A stretch of DNA of 64,000 nt from Eulemur rufifrons. Taxonomy: Eukaryota > Chordata > Mammalia > Primates > Lemuridae. The position numbers were made by a program, and so were the translations under genes. Of the stretch, positions 36,500 to 50,019 are shown in pieces (the first letter of the stretch is position 1; every line of letters starts with the position of its first letter). Below the pieces are notes generated by a model, which saw nothing but the letters and a program-made list of their open reading frames with translations, ran no database searches and was not told the origin of the DNA. The stretch covers positions 32,467,501 through 32,531,500 of the forward strand of contig NC_090997.1 in assembly GCF_041146395.1 (NCBI RefSeq). Direction: 5' to 3'.

Positions 36500-36735
36500 A
36501 GGCAGAGGCAGTAAAAAGAATGTGGGATTTAGATTCAAATGACCTGGCCCTGCCATTATCAGCCATGAAACTTTAGCCAAATCACTTAATTCCATTGAAC
36601 CTCAGTTTTTATAATCTTTAAAAACAATGTGTTATCAACGAGTTGTGTGATGATTAAATAAGGTACTATTAACCAAGGAGTTTTTGCAAATTTAAAAACT
36701 CTTTGCAAATATGGGTTATTAGTATTAATCGGGAG
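36500..36735 (+). repeat. MIR SINE
   Basis: Sense MIR: 'tgggatttagattcaaatga', 'cctggccctgccattatcag', 'ttccattgaacctcagtttt', 'gtgatgattaaataaggtac'. Confidence 0.75.
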
Positions 36736-36739
36736 ACTG

Positions 36740-37411
36740 TTCAGTGAGTCTGTTTGTCAAAGCAAATCATCAATAAGATCGATTATGTCATGCGGGAGAC
36801 TCAGAGATGTTTCCAGCTGAGACCAAATGAAATGGCTAAATACTCACAGTCAGAATGTACTCTTTTGGTCTCACTCCCAAGACAGGGACACACTATTTTT
36901 TTTTTAAACATCTTTAGCAATTTCATCAGTGTGCCTGTAGAGTCCAGTAACTATTCACTGAGAGAAAGGGAATCACACAATGAGGTTATTATGCTTGTTG
37001 CCCATATCAACAGAGAGAGGCTGGGCACATGCTGAGACATCATGAGAACAGCTGCTGTGAAGAGGAGTAGACTAGGGCTACACAGGTGGCAGGAGAGGGG
37101 CCCTGGAGAGACACATGGAATTAAGACTTGACCAACTTGGCAATGCTGCTAATTGACAGATGCTGGGGGACAGCTCAGCAGGTAACAAAAATGGAGTTGT
37201 GTTTCTGGAGTCAAGGCACCTGGAGGAGTGTAAGTTCAGAGGGGACACCGCAAAAGTACCTAAATAACCAGCCAAAGGCAAGGGTTCTAGGTGCCCGTGA
37301 TGGGCAATACCTTGCTCAAACCATAGCTTTTTTACAGCAATATAGTCATACCCTCACCTGTTTTATTATTTTCAAAATGTATTTGGGGGGATGAAGAATA
37401 AAAATAATAGG
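36740..37411. other. Intergenic, no recognised feature
   Basis: Between the MIR pair and the L1 target site. Unique-looking sequence with one T run at about 36897-36905. Confidence 0.45.
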
Positions 37412-37427
37412 TGGTATGATCAAAGTC
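37412..37427. repeat. L1 target-site duplication, 3'-end copy
   Basis: tggtatgatcaaagtc here and tggtatgataacagtc at 45972-45987 agree at 14 of 16 bases and flank the L1 exactly at its two ends. Confidence 0.85.
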
Positions 37428-37639
37428 CTTTTTTAAAATAGTAAATTTTATTGTGCATTTTAAAGTATATGACTTGATGTTATGTGATACATATAGATGG
37501 TAAAAAGGTTACTATAGTGAAGCAAACCAATTTTTTGTGTTTGTGGCAAAAGAAGCTAAAATCTACTCATTTAGCATGAATCCCATATAATTTTTATCAC
37601 GTATAGTTCTCATGTTGTACATTGGATCTCTCTTCATCC

Positions 37640-40600
37640 TTCATATCTGCTACTTCGTATCCTTTGATCTACATCTCTCCATTTCTTTCCTTCTGCAGCC
37701 CTGGAAACCACTATTTTGTTCTCTATCTCTGTATATTTGAACCTGATAAAAAAGATTCCACATATAAGTGAGATCATGCTATATTTTTCTTTCTGTGTCT
37801 GGCTTACTTCACTTATTAATAGTAGAATGTCCTCCAGGCTTATCCATGTTGTGGTAAATGACAAGGTCTCATTCCTTTTTGCAGCTGAATAATATTCCAT
37901 TGTACATATGTGCCAGAGTTTCTTCATCCATTCATCCATCAATGGAAACTTAGGTTGTTTCCATATCTTGGCTATTGTCAATAATGCTGCAATGAACATG
38001 AGAGAGCAGATGTCTTTATGAGGTGGTGATTTCATTTCCTTTACGTATATGCCAGAAGAGAGATTGCTGAGTCATGTGGTAGTTCTATATTTAATTTTTA
38101 AAGAAACCTCCATATTGTTTTCTTTAATTGCTGTACCAATATACATTTCCACCCTTTTCTCCACATCCCACAAAAAACATTTGCTATCCTTTGACTTTTT
38201 GATAAAAACCATCTTAACAAGTGAGAGGTGGTATCTCATAGTGGTTTTGATTTACATTTTCATGATGATTAATGATGCTGAACACCTTTTCATATACTGG
38301 TTGGCCCTTTTTATGTCTTTTAAAAGAAATGTCTATTCAAGTCTTTTGCCCATTTTTTAATTGGGTTGTTTTCCCACTATTGGGTTGTATGAGTTCTATA
38401 GAAATTTTTGTTACTAACCCTTTATCAGATACATGGTTTGCAAAATATTTTTTCCCAAACCATAAGCTGCCATTTTATTTTGTTGATTGTTTCCTTTGAT
38501 GTGTAGAAGCTTTTTAGTTTGATGTAATCCCATTTATTTATTTTTGCTTTTGTGGCCTGAGCTTTTGGTGTGATATCCCCAAAATCATTGTGAATTATGA
38601 AAAGGATTTGTTCTGTAAAATTTGAATTCAGTCGAAGGCCACATGTGGCCCTGAGGCCACAGATTTTCCACCCATGGAAGGGCCCAATTTCATTCTTTTG
38701 CATGTGGACACATTCAAATCACAGCAGGTATGAATTTTAGGATTTTTTCCTATTTCAATGAAGAGTGTCTTTGGGATTTTGATAGGAATTGCATTGAATC
38801 TGTATATTGCTTTGGGTAGTATAAACATTTTAACAATATTAATTCTTCTAATTCATAAGTATGGATACCTTTCCATTTATTTGTATCTTCTTCAATTTCT
38901 TTTATCAATGTTTTATAGTTTTCAGTGTATGGATCTTCCCCATCTGTCATTAATTTCTTCATAGGTATTTTATTTTTTTGATACTATCATAAATAGGATT
39001 TTTTTCTTGATTACTTTTTCAGTTAGGTCATTATTTGTGTGTAAAATGCTAATGATTTTTGTATGTTGATTTTGTATCTTGCAACTTTACTGAATTCATT
39101 TATTATTTCATTCAGAGTTTTTTTTTTTGGTGTGGAATCTTTGGGGTTTTCAACACATAGAATGATGTCATATGCAAATAGAAATAATTTTACTTCTTCC
39201 TTTCCAGTTTGGATGCTTTTTTTGGTCTGATTGCTCTTGCTAGTACTTCCCGTACTAGTTGAATAGAAGGGTTGAGAGTGGGCCTCCTTGCCTCTTACCA
39301 GATCTTAGTGAAAAGGCTTTCGGTTTTTTCCTAAATGATGTTAGCTGTAGGTTTTCCTATGATGTTAGCTGTGGGTTTTTCATAAATGATCTTTATTACT
39401 TTGAGAAACTTTCTTTCTAAACCTAAACTGTTGAGAGTTTTTATCAAGAAAGGATATTGGATGTGTTGAATGCTTTTTCCATGTCAATTGAGATGATCAT
39501 GTGGTTTTTATCTTCCATTCAGTTAATGTGACGTATCACACGGATTGATTTGTGTACGTTAAGCCAGCTTCACATGACAGGAATAAATTCCACTTGGTCA
39601 TCTTGTATAATCTTCTTGATGTGTTGTTGGATTCAGTTTGATAATATTTTATTGAGGATTTTTGCATTAATATTCATCACATTAATTGGCCTATAGTTTT
39701 TTCCTTATGATATCTTTGTCTCACTTAAGTATCAAAGTGATGCTGCTCTCATAAAATGTGTTTGGAAGTATTCTCTCTAGCTCTATTTTTAGGAAGAATT
39801 TAAGAAGTATTAATAGTAATTCATTGAATGTTTGGTAGATTCTAGCTGTGAAGCCATCTGGTCTTAGGGTTTTCTTTATTGGGAGTTTTTTTTTATTACT
39901 TCTTCAATCTCTTTTATTTGTTATTGATCTGTTCAGGTTTTCTATTTCTTCTTGACTCAATCTTGGCAGGTTGTATTTTTCTAGGAATTTATGTATTTCC
40001 TCTGGATTATCCAAATTTTTGGCATATAATTGTTCATGATAATCCCTTCTGATCTTTCCCCATCCCTGAGACATCTCTTGTAATTTCTTCACTTTCATTT
40101 TTAATTTTATTTATTTGAATATTCTATTTTTCATAGTTAAACCCATAGATTAGCTAAGGGTTTGTTAGTTTTGTTTATTTTTTCAAAGAAACAATTCTTC
40201 ATTTTACTTATTTTTTCTTATGGCTTTTGTGTTCTATATTTGATTTATTTCTGTTCTACATTTTTATTATTTCCTCCCTTCTGCTAATTTTGGGTTTAGT
40301 TTGTTTCTTTTCTTAATTCATTGTGGTGTAATGTTAGGCTATTTATTTGAGATCTTCTTTTTTAATGTAGACATTTATTGCTATAAACTTCCTTCTTAGA
40401 ACTGCTTTTGCTGCACCCCATAGGCTTGGGTATGTTGTGCTTCCATTGCTTTTTTTCAATCAAGAAATTTAATTTCCTTTTGGATTTCTTCTTTCACTCA
40501 TTAGTTGTTCAGGACCATATTGTTCAATTTCTATATATTTGTAAATTTTCCAAGATTTTTTTCTATTATTGATTCCTAGTTTTATACCACTGTGGTCTGA

Positions 40601-41190
40601 AATGATACTAGATATGATTTCAATCTTTTTAAATTTGTCAAGACTTATTTTGTGGCCTAACATATGGTCTGTCCTAGAGAATGTTCTATGTGTAGTGGGA
40701 AAAATGTGCATTCTGTTGCTGCTGGATGGCAAGTTCTATATATGTTTGTTAGATCCATTTGATCAAAAGTGCAATTTAAGTCCAGTCTTTCCTTATTAAT
40801 TTTCTGTCTGGTTGATCTACCTATTGTTGAAAATGGGGCACTGAAGTCCCCTGATATTATTGTATTGCTATCTATATTTCCCTTTATGTTCATTAATATT
40901 TGCTTTATGTATTTAAATGTTCCAATGTTAGGTGCATATATATTTACCATGGTTATGTCCTCTTGATTGACTCCTTTATCATTTATGAATGACCTTATTT
41001 GTCTCTTGCAACAGTTTTTGACATGAATTCTATTTTATTGGAGATAAGTATAGCTCTGCTCTCTTTTGGTTACCAGTTGCCTGAACTTTCTTCTTCCACT
41101 TTTAGCCTATGTGTTTCCTTAAATCTTAAATGGGTCACTTGCAGGCAGCATATAGTTGGGTCTTGTTTTTTATTTTTGTAATCTATTCAA
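37640..41190 (-). pseudogene. L1 ORF2 remnant (endonuclease and reverse transcriptase)
   Basis: Broken ORF2 of the L1. The endonuclease part at about 40470-41190 still shows NIYAPN and a GDF core; the reverse-transcriptase linker at 39904-40098 shows LPRLSQEEIENLNR; the C-terminus at 37634-38035 shows YYSAAKRNE and SEVSQTQKEKY. Frames are separated by stops and shifts. A stretch at about 38628-38700 ('ggccacatgtggccctgagg') does not fit L1 and may be a small insertion. Confidence 0.88.
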
Positions 41191-41799
41191 CTATTTTGTG
41201 TCTTTTGATTGGAGAATTTAATCCATTAACATTCAAGGTTATTATTGATAGGTAAAGACTTACAACTACCATTGTTCAATGAATACATTTTCTGGTTGTT
41301 TTGTAGTTCCTTTGTTTCTTTGTTCCTCTCTTGCTGTCTATCTTTGTGATTTGATAATTTTTTATAATGTTAAGCTTTGATTTGTTTCTTTTTATTATTT
41401 GTATGTTTGCTGTAGTTCTTTGTTTTGTGGTTACCTTGAGGCTTATGTAAAATATCTTATAGTTATAATCTACTATTTTAAGGTGATGACAACTTAACTT
41501 CTGTTACATATAAAAGCTCTGGAATTTTACCCTCTCCCCAATAATTTGTTTTTGATGTCATAATTTACATCGGTTTATATTGTGTATTATTTAACAACTT
41601 ACTGTATGTTTAACTATTTTTGAATTTTTTACTTTTAATCATCATACTAGAAATATGTATGATTTACATACCACCATTACAGTATTGGAGTATTATGGAT
41701 TTTACCATGTATTTACCTGTACCAGTGAGTTGTATGCTTTAATATGTATTCATGATTATAAAATAATTGTCCTTTTGTTTCTGCTTGAAAAACTCCCTT

Positions 41800-42773
41800 A
41801 AGCATTTCTTATAAGGCAGATCTAGTGGAAATGAACTCTCTCAGTTTTTGCTTGTCTGCAAAAAAAATTTATTTCTCCTTCATTTCTGAAGGACAGCTTT
41901 GCTGGCTATGGTATTCCTGACTGGCAGTTTTTTTCTTTCAGCACTTTGGATATGTCATTCCATTTTCTCCTGGCCTGCAAAGTTTCTGCTGAGAAATTTG
42001 CTGATATTCTAATGGATCTCCCTTTTACGTGACTTGACACTTTTCTCTTGCTGCTTTTAAAATTCCCTCTTTTTCTTTGGCTTTTGAACTTTTATTATAG
42101 AGTAACTTGAAGAAGATCTCTTTGGGTTGAATCTATTTGGAGACTTTGAGCTTCATGGATCTGGATGTTCATATCACTCCATATCTCTTTGTGGATCTGA
42201 ATGTCCATATCTCTCCCATGTTTTCAGTAATTATTTCATTAAATAAGTTTTATGTCCCTTTATTTCTTCTTCTGGGACTCCTATATGCAAATATTTGTTT
42301 GCTTAATTGTATCTTATAAGTTCCATAGGCTGTCTTCATTCTTTTTTATTCTTTTTTATTTTTTTTCTCTGATTTAATAATTTAAAAAGATCTATTTTCA
42401 AATTAACACATTCTTTATTCTGCTCCATCTAGTCTGCTATTGAAGCTTTCAAATAACTGTATATTTAAATTTCATTCATTGAATTCTTCAGCTTCAAGAT
42501 TTCTGTTTGGTTCTCTTTTATGAAATCTATCTCTTTGTTGAGTTTCTAAGTCATATCATGAATTATTTTTCTGATTTCATTGAATTGTCTATTTTTATTC
42601 TCTTGCATCTCACTTATTTTTCTTAAGATCATTATTTTCAATTCCTTTTTAGGAAATTCATAAATTTTCTTTTCATTGGGGTAAGTTACAGGATAATAAT
42701 TGTATTCCTTTGGTGGTATCATGCTTCCTTGCTTTTTCATGTCTCTTGTGTCCTTGTGTTGATGTCTGTACAT
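41800..42773 (-). pseudogene. L1 ORF1 region remnant
   Basis: The N-terminal part at 42546-42773 keeps KQGSMIPPKEYNYYPVT and SEMQENKNRQFNEIRK, characteristic of an older-type L1 ORF1. The remainder down to about 41800 is recognisable only at nucleotide level. Confidence 0.75.
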
Positions 42774-44284
42774 TTGGTGGTGTAGTCACTTCTTCCGAAC
42801 TTTACAGAGTGGCTATTGTAGAAGTCTTTCACCTGCAGATGGGCCTGAGGGTGCTGGTTGGGCAGGGTGTGGTGCCTTTGGTTTTTGTAGGCACAGTGGT
42901 ATAGTCTCATGCAGCCTCTTCAGTTGTGATCAATGTTAGTCATGACTGTGAGTCCCTCACTGGTCTAGGCTGCAGGAGGTTGTGGCAGTGGCAGTATATG
43001 GGTTATTAGGGCAAGGGCTTTAGGAATCCTCCTTTTCTTGTTTTCTTCATAGCGGGGAGCCTTAGCTGAGAGGATCTCTCTTTGTGTTGGGTCTGACATG
43101 GCTTACAGGCAGCCACAGCAATACTGGGATCCAAGTGCTCAGAGCAGCTATGGAGCCGTGTTCCTGGGCTCAGAGTCTTGCGAAATTGCTGTAGCACCTG
43201 GGACTTGAGGTGCAGGTTCACTTTCCAAGGTATATGTGGGTGCAGTTTTCCAGTGGAACCAGGACCTGTTGCTCCAAGGCACATCCCAGCAGCTTGGGCC
43301 CAGGGAACTGGGAGGTAGCTGTGTTTCTGGCCTGGGGGGCTGGGGGCAGGGAACAATACTGGCATGGCTCCAGGGAAGTAGAAGTGGTTCAGAACCTTGG
43401 GCCCTGGGGAGTAGGGCACAGCTGCAATATGGGATCCACAACCATCAGGGCACAATGGCAGCTCGAGCTCTGAGAGAAGAGGTACTATGTATCCCAGGTA
43501 CAATGACTCTGGACCCTGGGATGATGGGACATGGCAGTAGCTTAGGCTCTGTGAGGCCAGGTACAGCAGCAGCAAGGACCTAGGAATGGCAAAATGCTGT
43601 TATGGCTTGGTCCCAGTGAAAAGACAGCAGAGTAGCAATGACTCATCAAAGAGATTGTGTGTCTCAGCAGCTTGGATTCTGGGGGACTAGTCCAGTTACA
43701 GGTAGGTGAGACACTGTGGCTGTTCAGCCTGGAGAGTGGGGTGGCACAGCTCAGCCAAGGCTCTGATTCCCTAAGATGTAAGGCACTATGTCTGTTCAGC
43801 CCCAGAAATTATAGCTACAAGAGTCAGTGGAGCATCTGGACCCCTGGGGAGTGAGGTGCCATGCCAGCTGAGGTCCTGGGATGTGCAAATGCTCTGGTGT
43901 GTAGGAGACCTGAGGTCCTCAGGGGGCAGGGTACAGCATCTGCTGTGGGACTAGGTACTCAACTGTTCTAGTGTTCAGGAGGCAAGACGTCCCCAGGGGG
44001 CAGGGTGCTGCTTCAGCTGTGGCTCTAGGGGCACAACTGCTTTGGTAGTTCAAGGTTCTGGATCCCTAGAGGCAGGGCACCACTTCACTTTGGCCCTACA
44101 GGGAGTTGCACCAGCAACTAGGATGGGTGGGATGGAGCAGCTCTGCAGTAGCTTGGTCCTGGGGGTTTGGGCATCACAGTAGCTCTGTTCAGGGATGGTG
44201 AATAACTGGGTGTGTGTGGTGCAATGGCAGCTGAGCCTCAAGTCTGGAGTGATACAACAACTATCACCAAACTGAACTTGTGTC

Positions 44285-44946
44285 TGTTCACCCAACACAG
44301 CAAAGCCAAACATTGATATTGAGATTTGCAGTGTGAGCAAAAGGCATTTATTGCATGGTACCAGGCAAGGAGAATGGGCAGCTAATGTTTATGATCCAAA
44401 CTCCCTGATGACTTACAAGACAGGGTTTCTAAAGGCAGGGGTACATTTCAGGAAGGCAGAAGTTGTAGGCAAAAGTGTAAATCAATACATGGAGGTTATA
44501 CATTGGTTTGGCCAAAAAGGTAGGATATCTTGAAGTTGGGGCTTACAGGTCATAGGTGGACTCAGACAGTCTTTGATCATCAATTGTTTAAGGAAGCAAG
44601 GCCTTGGCTAAAACTTGGGGTCAGCAGTAAGGAATGTTAAGATAGGTCCTTCTCCAGGCTCTTCAGGAAGAAATTTAGAAAAAAAATAACGGTCAGAGTT
44701 CAGTTATTAGTTTTCCCTTATCTGCATTTTCCACCTGGTGGCAGTTTCTGAAAAACAACGTAAGAAGGTATATTTAAGATGTTATCTTTTAGTTTCTATA
44801 GGGAACCAAAGCACCTTGTAACACTGGCTTGCTTGGGAGGCTATTGTTACTATCTTCTTACTTATCAGGTTGCTTATTTACTTTTCAAGGATAGCTAGAT
44901 GCCTGGAATTTCCCTTGAGGGGACTCAAGATTTTTCCTTATTTTCA
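44285..44946 (-). mobile_element. Solo ERV1-type LTR inside the L1 5' UTR
   Basis: About 662 bp bounded by TG...CA ('tgttcacccaac' to 'ccttattttca'). Internal blocks include 'ggcatttattgcatggtacc', 'gatgacttacaagacagggt' and 'aacggtcagagttcagttat'. L1 5' UTR-like sequence resumes on each side. No convincing 4-bp target duplication (tgtc / tgct), so the exact ends could be off by a few bases. Confidence 0.65.
44731..44744 (+). promoter_or_regulatory. Candidate CTCF site within an LTR
   Basis: ccacctggtggcag matches the CTCF core pattern CCASYAGRKGGCRS at all but one position (T for A at position 6). Binding is inferred. Confidence 0.4.
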
Positions 44947-45350
44947 TGCTTGAGGGGCCTAGCAGGCCCTTAAGCAGGGTCCCTGCTCCATCTCATGGCT
45001 ACTCCCCCTGGAGTAGGACTCCCCTTAGCAGGGGCTCCAGTTTCAAGATGGCACAGATGGCAGCAGCACAGGCCACAGGATGGCCAGGCACAGTATTGGC
45101 TCCTTTTCTGGCTCTGGGAGCTCTCTTGGCTGGATTCAGAGCCTGTGAGCTCTACAGGAATCTCCAGCAGTGAAGACATCAGGTGTTCGTGGTGGTGATG
45201 GGGACTGCGTAGGTCCTCTTGCTTGCCTCTTCGCCACAGGAAGAAGTCCCTCCTGCTTCCAAGCTGATCCCAACTGGAGGATTGGATAGTGGAGACAATG
45301 TGTTTCCTTCCCTTCTCTATGTAGCCATCTCAGGCTTCTGTGGTCTATAG

Positions 45351-45806
45351 CTGCGGTCCCCAACCCTGGACCAGTCTGTGGCCTGTCAGGAACCAGACTG
45401 CACAGCAGGAGGTGAGTGGCAGGCGAGTGAGCAAAGCTTCATTTGTATTTACAGCCACTCCCCATCGCTTGCATCATCACATAAGCTCCGCCTCCTGTCA
45501 GATCAGCAGCAGCGTTAGATTTTCATAAGAGCACGAACTCTACTGTAAACTGCGCATAGGAGAGATCTAGGTTGTGCGTTCCTTATGAGAATCTAATGCC
45601 TGATGATCTGAGGCAGATCTGAGGCAGTGATGCTAGCTCTGGGCAGTGGCTGCAAATACAGATTATCATGAGCAGAGAGGTTTGACTACACAATAAATGT
45701 AATGCACTTGAATCATCCAGAAACCATCCCTCCTTCCCTCTAGGTCTGTGGAAAAATTGTCTTCCATGAAACTGGTCCCTGGTGCCAAAAATGTTGGGGA
45801 CTGCTG
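45351..45806 (-). mobile_element. MER1-type hAT-Charlie DNA transposon
   Basis: Ends are inverted repeats: 'ctgcggtccccaac' and 'gttggggactgctg'. Flanking 8-bp sequences gtctatag and ctctatgg agree at 6 of 8, a decayed hAT target duplication. Internal 'aagctccgcctcctgtcaga' and 'atgagaatctaatgcctgat' fit MER1. Inserted in the L1 5' UTR. Confidence 0.88.
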
Positions 45807-45971
45807 CTCTATGGGATTTCTGCTGGTTTTTTGCTGTTCCCTAGTGTTCTTCTTTAGCTATTTGGTCAACATATAGTTGTATATTCATTGTTTTGGGTTT
45901 TTGGTGCATGTGTGTGGGGTGGAGGAAGAGTGGTAGGATGTTCTAGTTGACCATCTTGCTAACGTCCTAAC

Positions 45972-45987
45972 TGGTATGATAACAGTC
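45972..45987. repeat. L1 target-site duplication, 5'-end copy
   Basis: tggtatgataacagtc, partner of 37412-37427. Confidence 0.85.
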
Positions 45988-46313
45988 TTTATGGAATTGC
46001 TAATTTGTATGAATCCAAAGATAGCTGAAACATAAAACAGAACCTATTCACTTCAACTGCAGACATGAACCAAAGATTTGCATTGTGCATCCATGACTAA
46101 GACCTTTAACCACAATCTAGGGACACCAGACTAGATTGCCATTGACAGTACTGCACCTTCCTGAACTGTGTTTAGTGACAGCAGCTAAAAAAAACCTATG
46201 AACTAGGGAAACCAAAAAGTACACAGCCCCCAACAAATAATATGTATGCAATTTAACTCTCCACAATTTTACCATCTCTTTCCTTTCTTTCTGTCTGTCT
46301 CTACCCTTCCACT

Positions 46314-46337
46314 TCTCTCTCTCTGTCTCTCTCTCTG

Positions 46338-46369
<32 letters not shown>

Positions 46370-46397
46370 ATACACACACACACACACACACACACAC
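46314..46397 (+). repeat. (CT)n(CA)n compound microsatellite
   Basis: Interrupted CT repeat at 46314-46370 passes into about 13 CA units at 46372-46397. Its minus-strand reading gives Arg-Glu and Val-Cys repeat frames that are not genes. Confidence 0.97.
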
Positions 46398-46399
46398 GC

Positions 46400-47720
46400 C
46401 CTCCCTCCTGTTCCTTGCTGGGGTGCCAGCCAGGAGGGCTGCATCAGAAGCCAGGAGGCTGGTCCCTGGCTTGGCTTGTTTTCTGGGCCACCTCTTGCTT
46501 GCCCCTCCCCCGGGTGCTCTGTTCTCTTCTCCATTATCTTCTTAGGTGCAGGGTTAAGCCCCCTTTGCTCTTGTTCCTTCAGTCCTCTTTTCTCCCTGAC
46601 ATGAAAACATCCCAAGAAATTTGCATATTTGGTTATAGTCCAGAGGTCTTGGACAGTCTTCAGTGCCTGTGTTGGAACCATTTTCTTTTCTCTCACTAAT
46701 GCCATAGATAGGAGATGGGAGTAGGGGTGGTGTGGATTTCACCACTTCCCCCTGAAAGGGAGTAACTGAATCGATAGCACTGTTGCTGTTTCCATCTGTC
46801 AGGGTGACACGCCAACTGGCTAATGCTGAATTATTGATACTGCTTCCCAGAGCAAGTTAACCAAACAATTCAAAATCAGTGAAAAGAGGGTGGTCAATTG
46901 CAAATGAGGTTAAGTCCATTATGTTACAAGGACAGGAAGCTGATGGCTGCCTCCAAACCAAATCTGCTTGATTTATGTTATCGCTGAGAGAGGTCCTCAG
47001 TGCCACAAAGGGAAAGAAGACAACAGAACAACAAAATTACCCTTTTTACAAAAGAAGATTCAGATCATTCTCCAAATGAGCCACATTTACTAGCTAACCC
47101 CCACTCCCCATCCCGTAGCAGAATTTGTGTAGACATAACCAAAGGGGAAGTTCTTTCATAATCAAAAGAAATGCCAAGGTTTTCTTGAATAACTGTGATT
47201 CTTCCATGAATCTGATCTTCAGTCCTGAGGAAAAGGTGATTACTGGAAACACAAAGGCTCACTGGCTAAATTCCTACTCTGATTCACCTACTGGGTGTTA
47301 GGATACACAGAGCAATTAATAAACCCAAGATATGACAGCCCGTTGATTTTCCTGAACAGTGTCTTGGGAGGTCACAAAGCATTCTCGTATCTATTCACTG
47401 TCATAAATTCTATCCTTTAGGGAGAGCATTAATTGTTATGCATTGAGGAAACAGCTGCTTTATTTTATACACAGAGGTGCCAGGAAGTGCTTGCCCTGAA
47501 ATTGTGTATGCCTCAGGTTGCCAGGTGTGATAAATAAATGGGCAAGTTGTACGTTTCCAGTCACTTGGATGGAACTTTCATTCAAGTGCCTGCCAAGACA
47601 CATGAGCAGACCAGAGTGTTTAAAGGATTAACGTTCGTAGGTTTTAGGCATTCCATAGTCTTTCACCTGTCTACAGTTTTCACTCATCTTTCTCCGAGCC
47701 CAGTGAACTGTTACAAACAC
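46400..47720. other. Intergenic, no recognised feature
   Basis: Mixed composition, no repeat or gene recognised. Confidence 0.4.
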
Positions 47721-47727
47721 AGGTCTG

Positions 47728-47743
47728 CAGCACCATCTAGTGG
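47728..47743 (-). promoter_or_regulatory. Candidate CTCF site
   Basis: agcaccatctagtgga resembles the reverse complement of the CTCF core, with about two mismatches. It sits at the edge of a CpG-containing, repeat-free block (47740-48100). Function is inferred. Confidence 0.35.
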
Positions 47744-47744
47744 A

Positions 47745-49347
<1,603 letters not shown>

Positions 49348-49349
49348 TT

Positions 49350-49690
49350 CTCATTATTTTTTTAAAAATTATTTTTTCCAGCTTTATAAAGGTATAATTG
49401 ACAAATAAAAATTGTATATATTTGTGGTATATGTGATGTTTTGATATATGTATTTGCTGTGAAATGAATTACCACAATCAAGCTAATTAACATATCCATT
49501 GTCTCATATTTTTTATGTGGTGAGAACATTTAATGTCTACTGTCTAGCAATTTTCAAGTATACAGTATGTTATTAATGTCTATAGTTGCCAAGCTGTACG
49601 ATAAATCTCCAGAACGTATTCATCCCAACTGAAATTTTGTGATTTTTTTAAACCAATATCTCCCTGTCACTGCCGCCCCTCCTAACTTGT
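49350..49690 (-). mobile_element. L1 3' UTR fragment, antisense
   Basis: 'tttataaaggtataattgac', 'caatcaagctaattaacata' and 'cataaatctcc'-like sequence are typical of an L1MA/L1MB 3' UTR. The coding part is absent. Confidence 0.8.
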
Positions 49691-49873
49691 TTATTTCTTA
49701 TTTGATTTGTAAAAGTGATTGAGAGACTTTTCTATGTTTCAGACACTGAAGAAACTAAGATGAATCAGACAATTTCCCTGCATGTGAGGCACTCTTTGTC
49801 AAATACTGGGGAAAAAGAAACACAGGTAATTACTATACAGTGTGATGAGAACCAGCCTAGGAACACCTTCTAG

Positions 49874-50015
49874 AGCAGTTCTCAAACTTGAGTGATTTGT
49901 TAAACTACAGATTGCTGTGCCCGTGCCCAGATGTTTGGCTCAGGAGGTCTTCAGTGGGTTCTGAGAATTTGCATTTTTAGCAAGTTCCAGGTGATGCTGA
50001 TGCTGGACCGCTATT
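49874..50015 (+). mobile_element. MER5-type hAT fragment
   Basis: 'agagcagttctcaaacttga', 'gagaatttgcatttttagca', 'aggtgatgctgatgctggac'. The centre is partly deleted. Confidence 0.8.
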
Positions 50016-50019
50016 TTAG

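Larger units (their letters stand above)
37428..45971 (-). mobile_element. Full-length ancient L1 retrotransposon (L1M/L1P-grade), decayed
   Basis: Reads on the minus strand from a 5' end at about 45971 (plus-strand 'ttgaccatcttgctaacgtc', the complement of an L1 start) through a GC-rich 5' UTR, ORF1 region, ORF2 and 3' UTR to an A-rich tail at 37428. Target-site duplications flank it. Removing two later insertions (44285-44946 and 45351-45806) leaves about 7.4 kb, a full-length copy. Both ORFs carry many stops and frameshifts, so it cannot move. Confidence 0.9.
42774..45971 (-). repeat. L1 5' UTR, GC-rich with internal near-repeats
   Basis: GC-richer than the rest of the L1, with recurring plus-strand phrases such as 'ggggagtagggcacagctgc' and 'ggggcagggtgctgcttcag'. 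It gives rise to open frames of up to 189 codons on either strand (43006-43575), which are composition effects and not genes. Interrupted by the LTR and hAT insertions listed separately. Confidence 0.75.

Noticed and set aside
43006..43575. Minus-strand frame of 189 codons
   Set aside because: It lies within the GC-rich L1 5' UTR and has no similarity to a host protein.
46117..46705. Arg-Glu repeat frames on the minus strand
   Set aside because: They are translations of the (CT)n(CA)n microsatellite.
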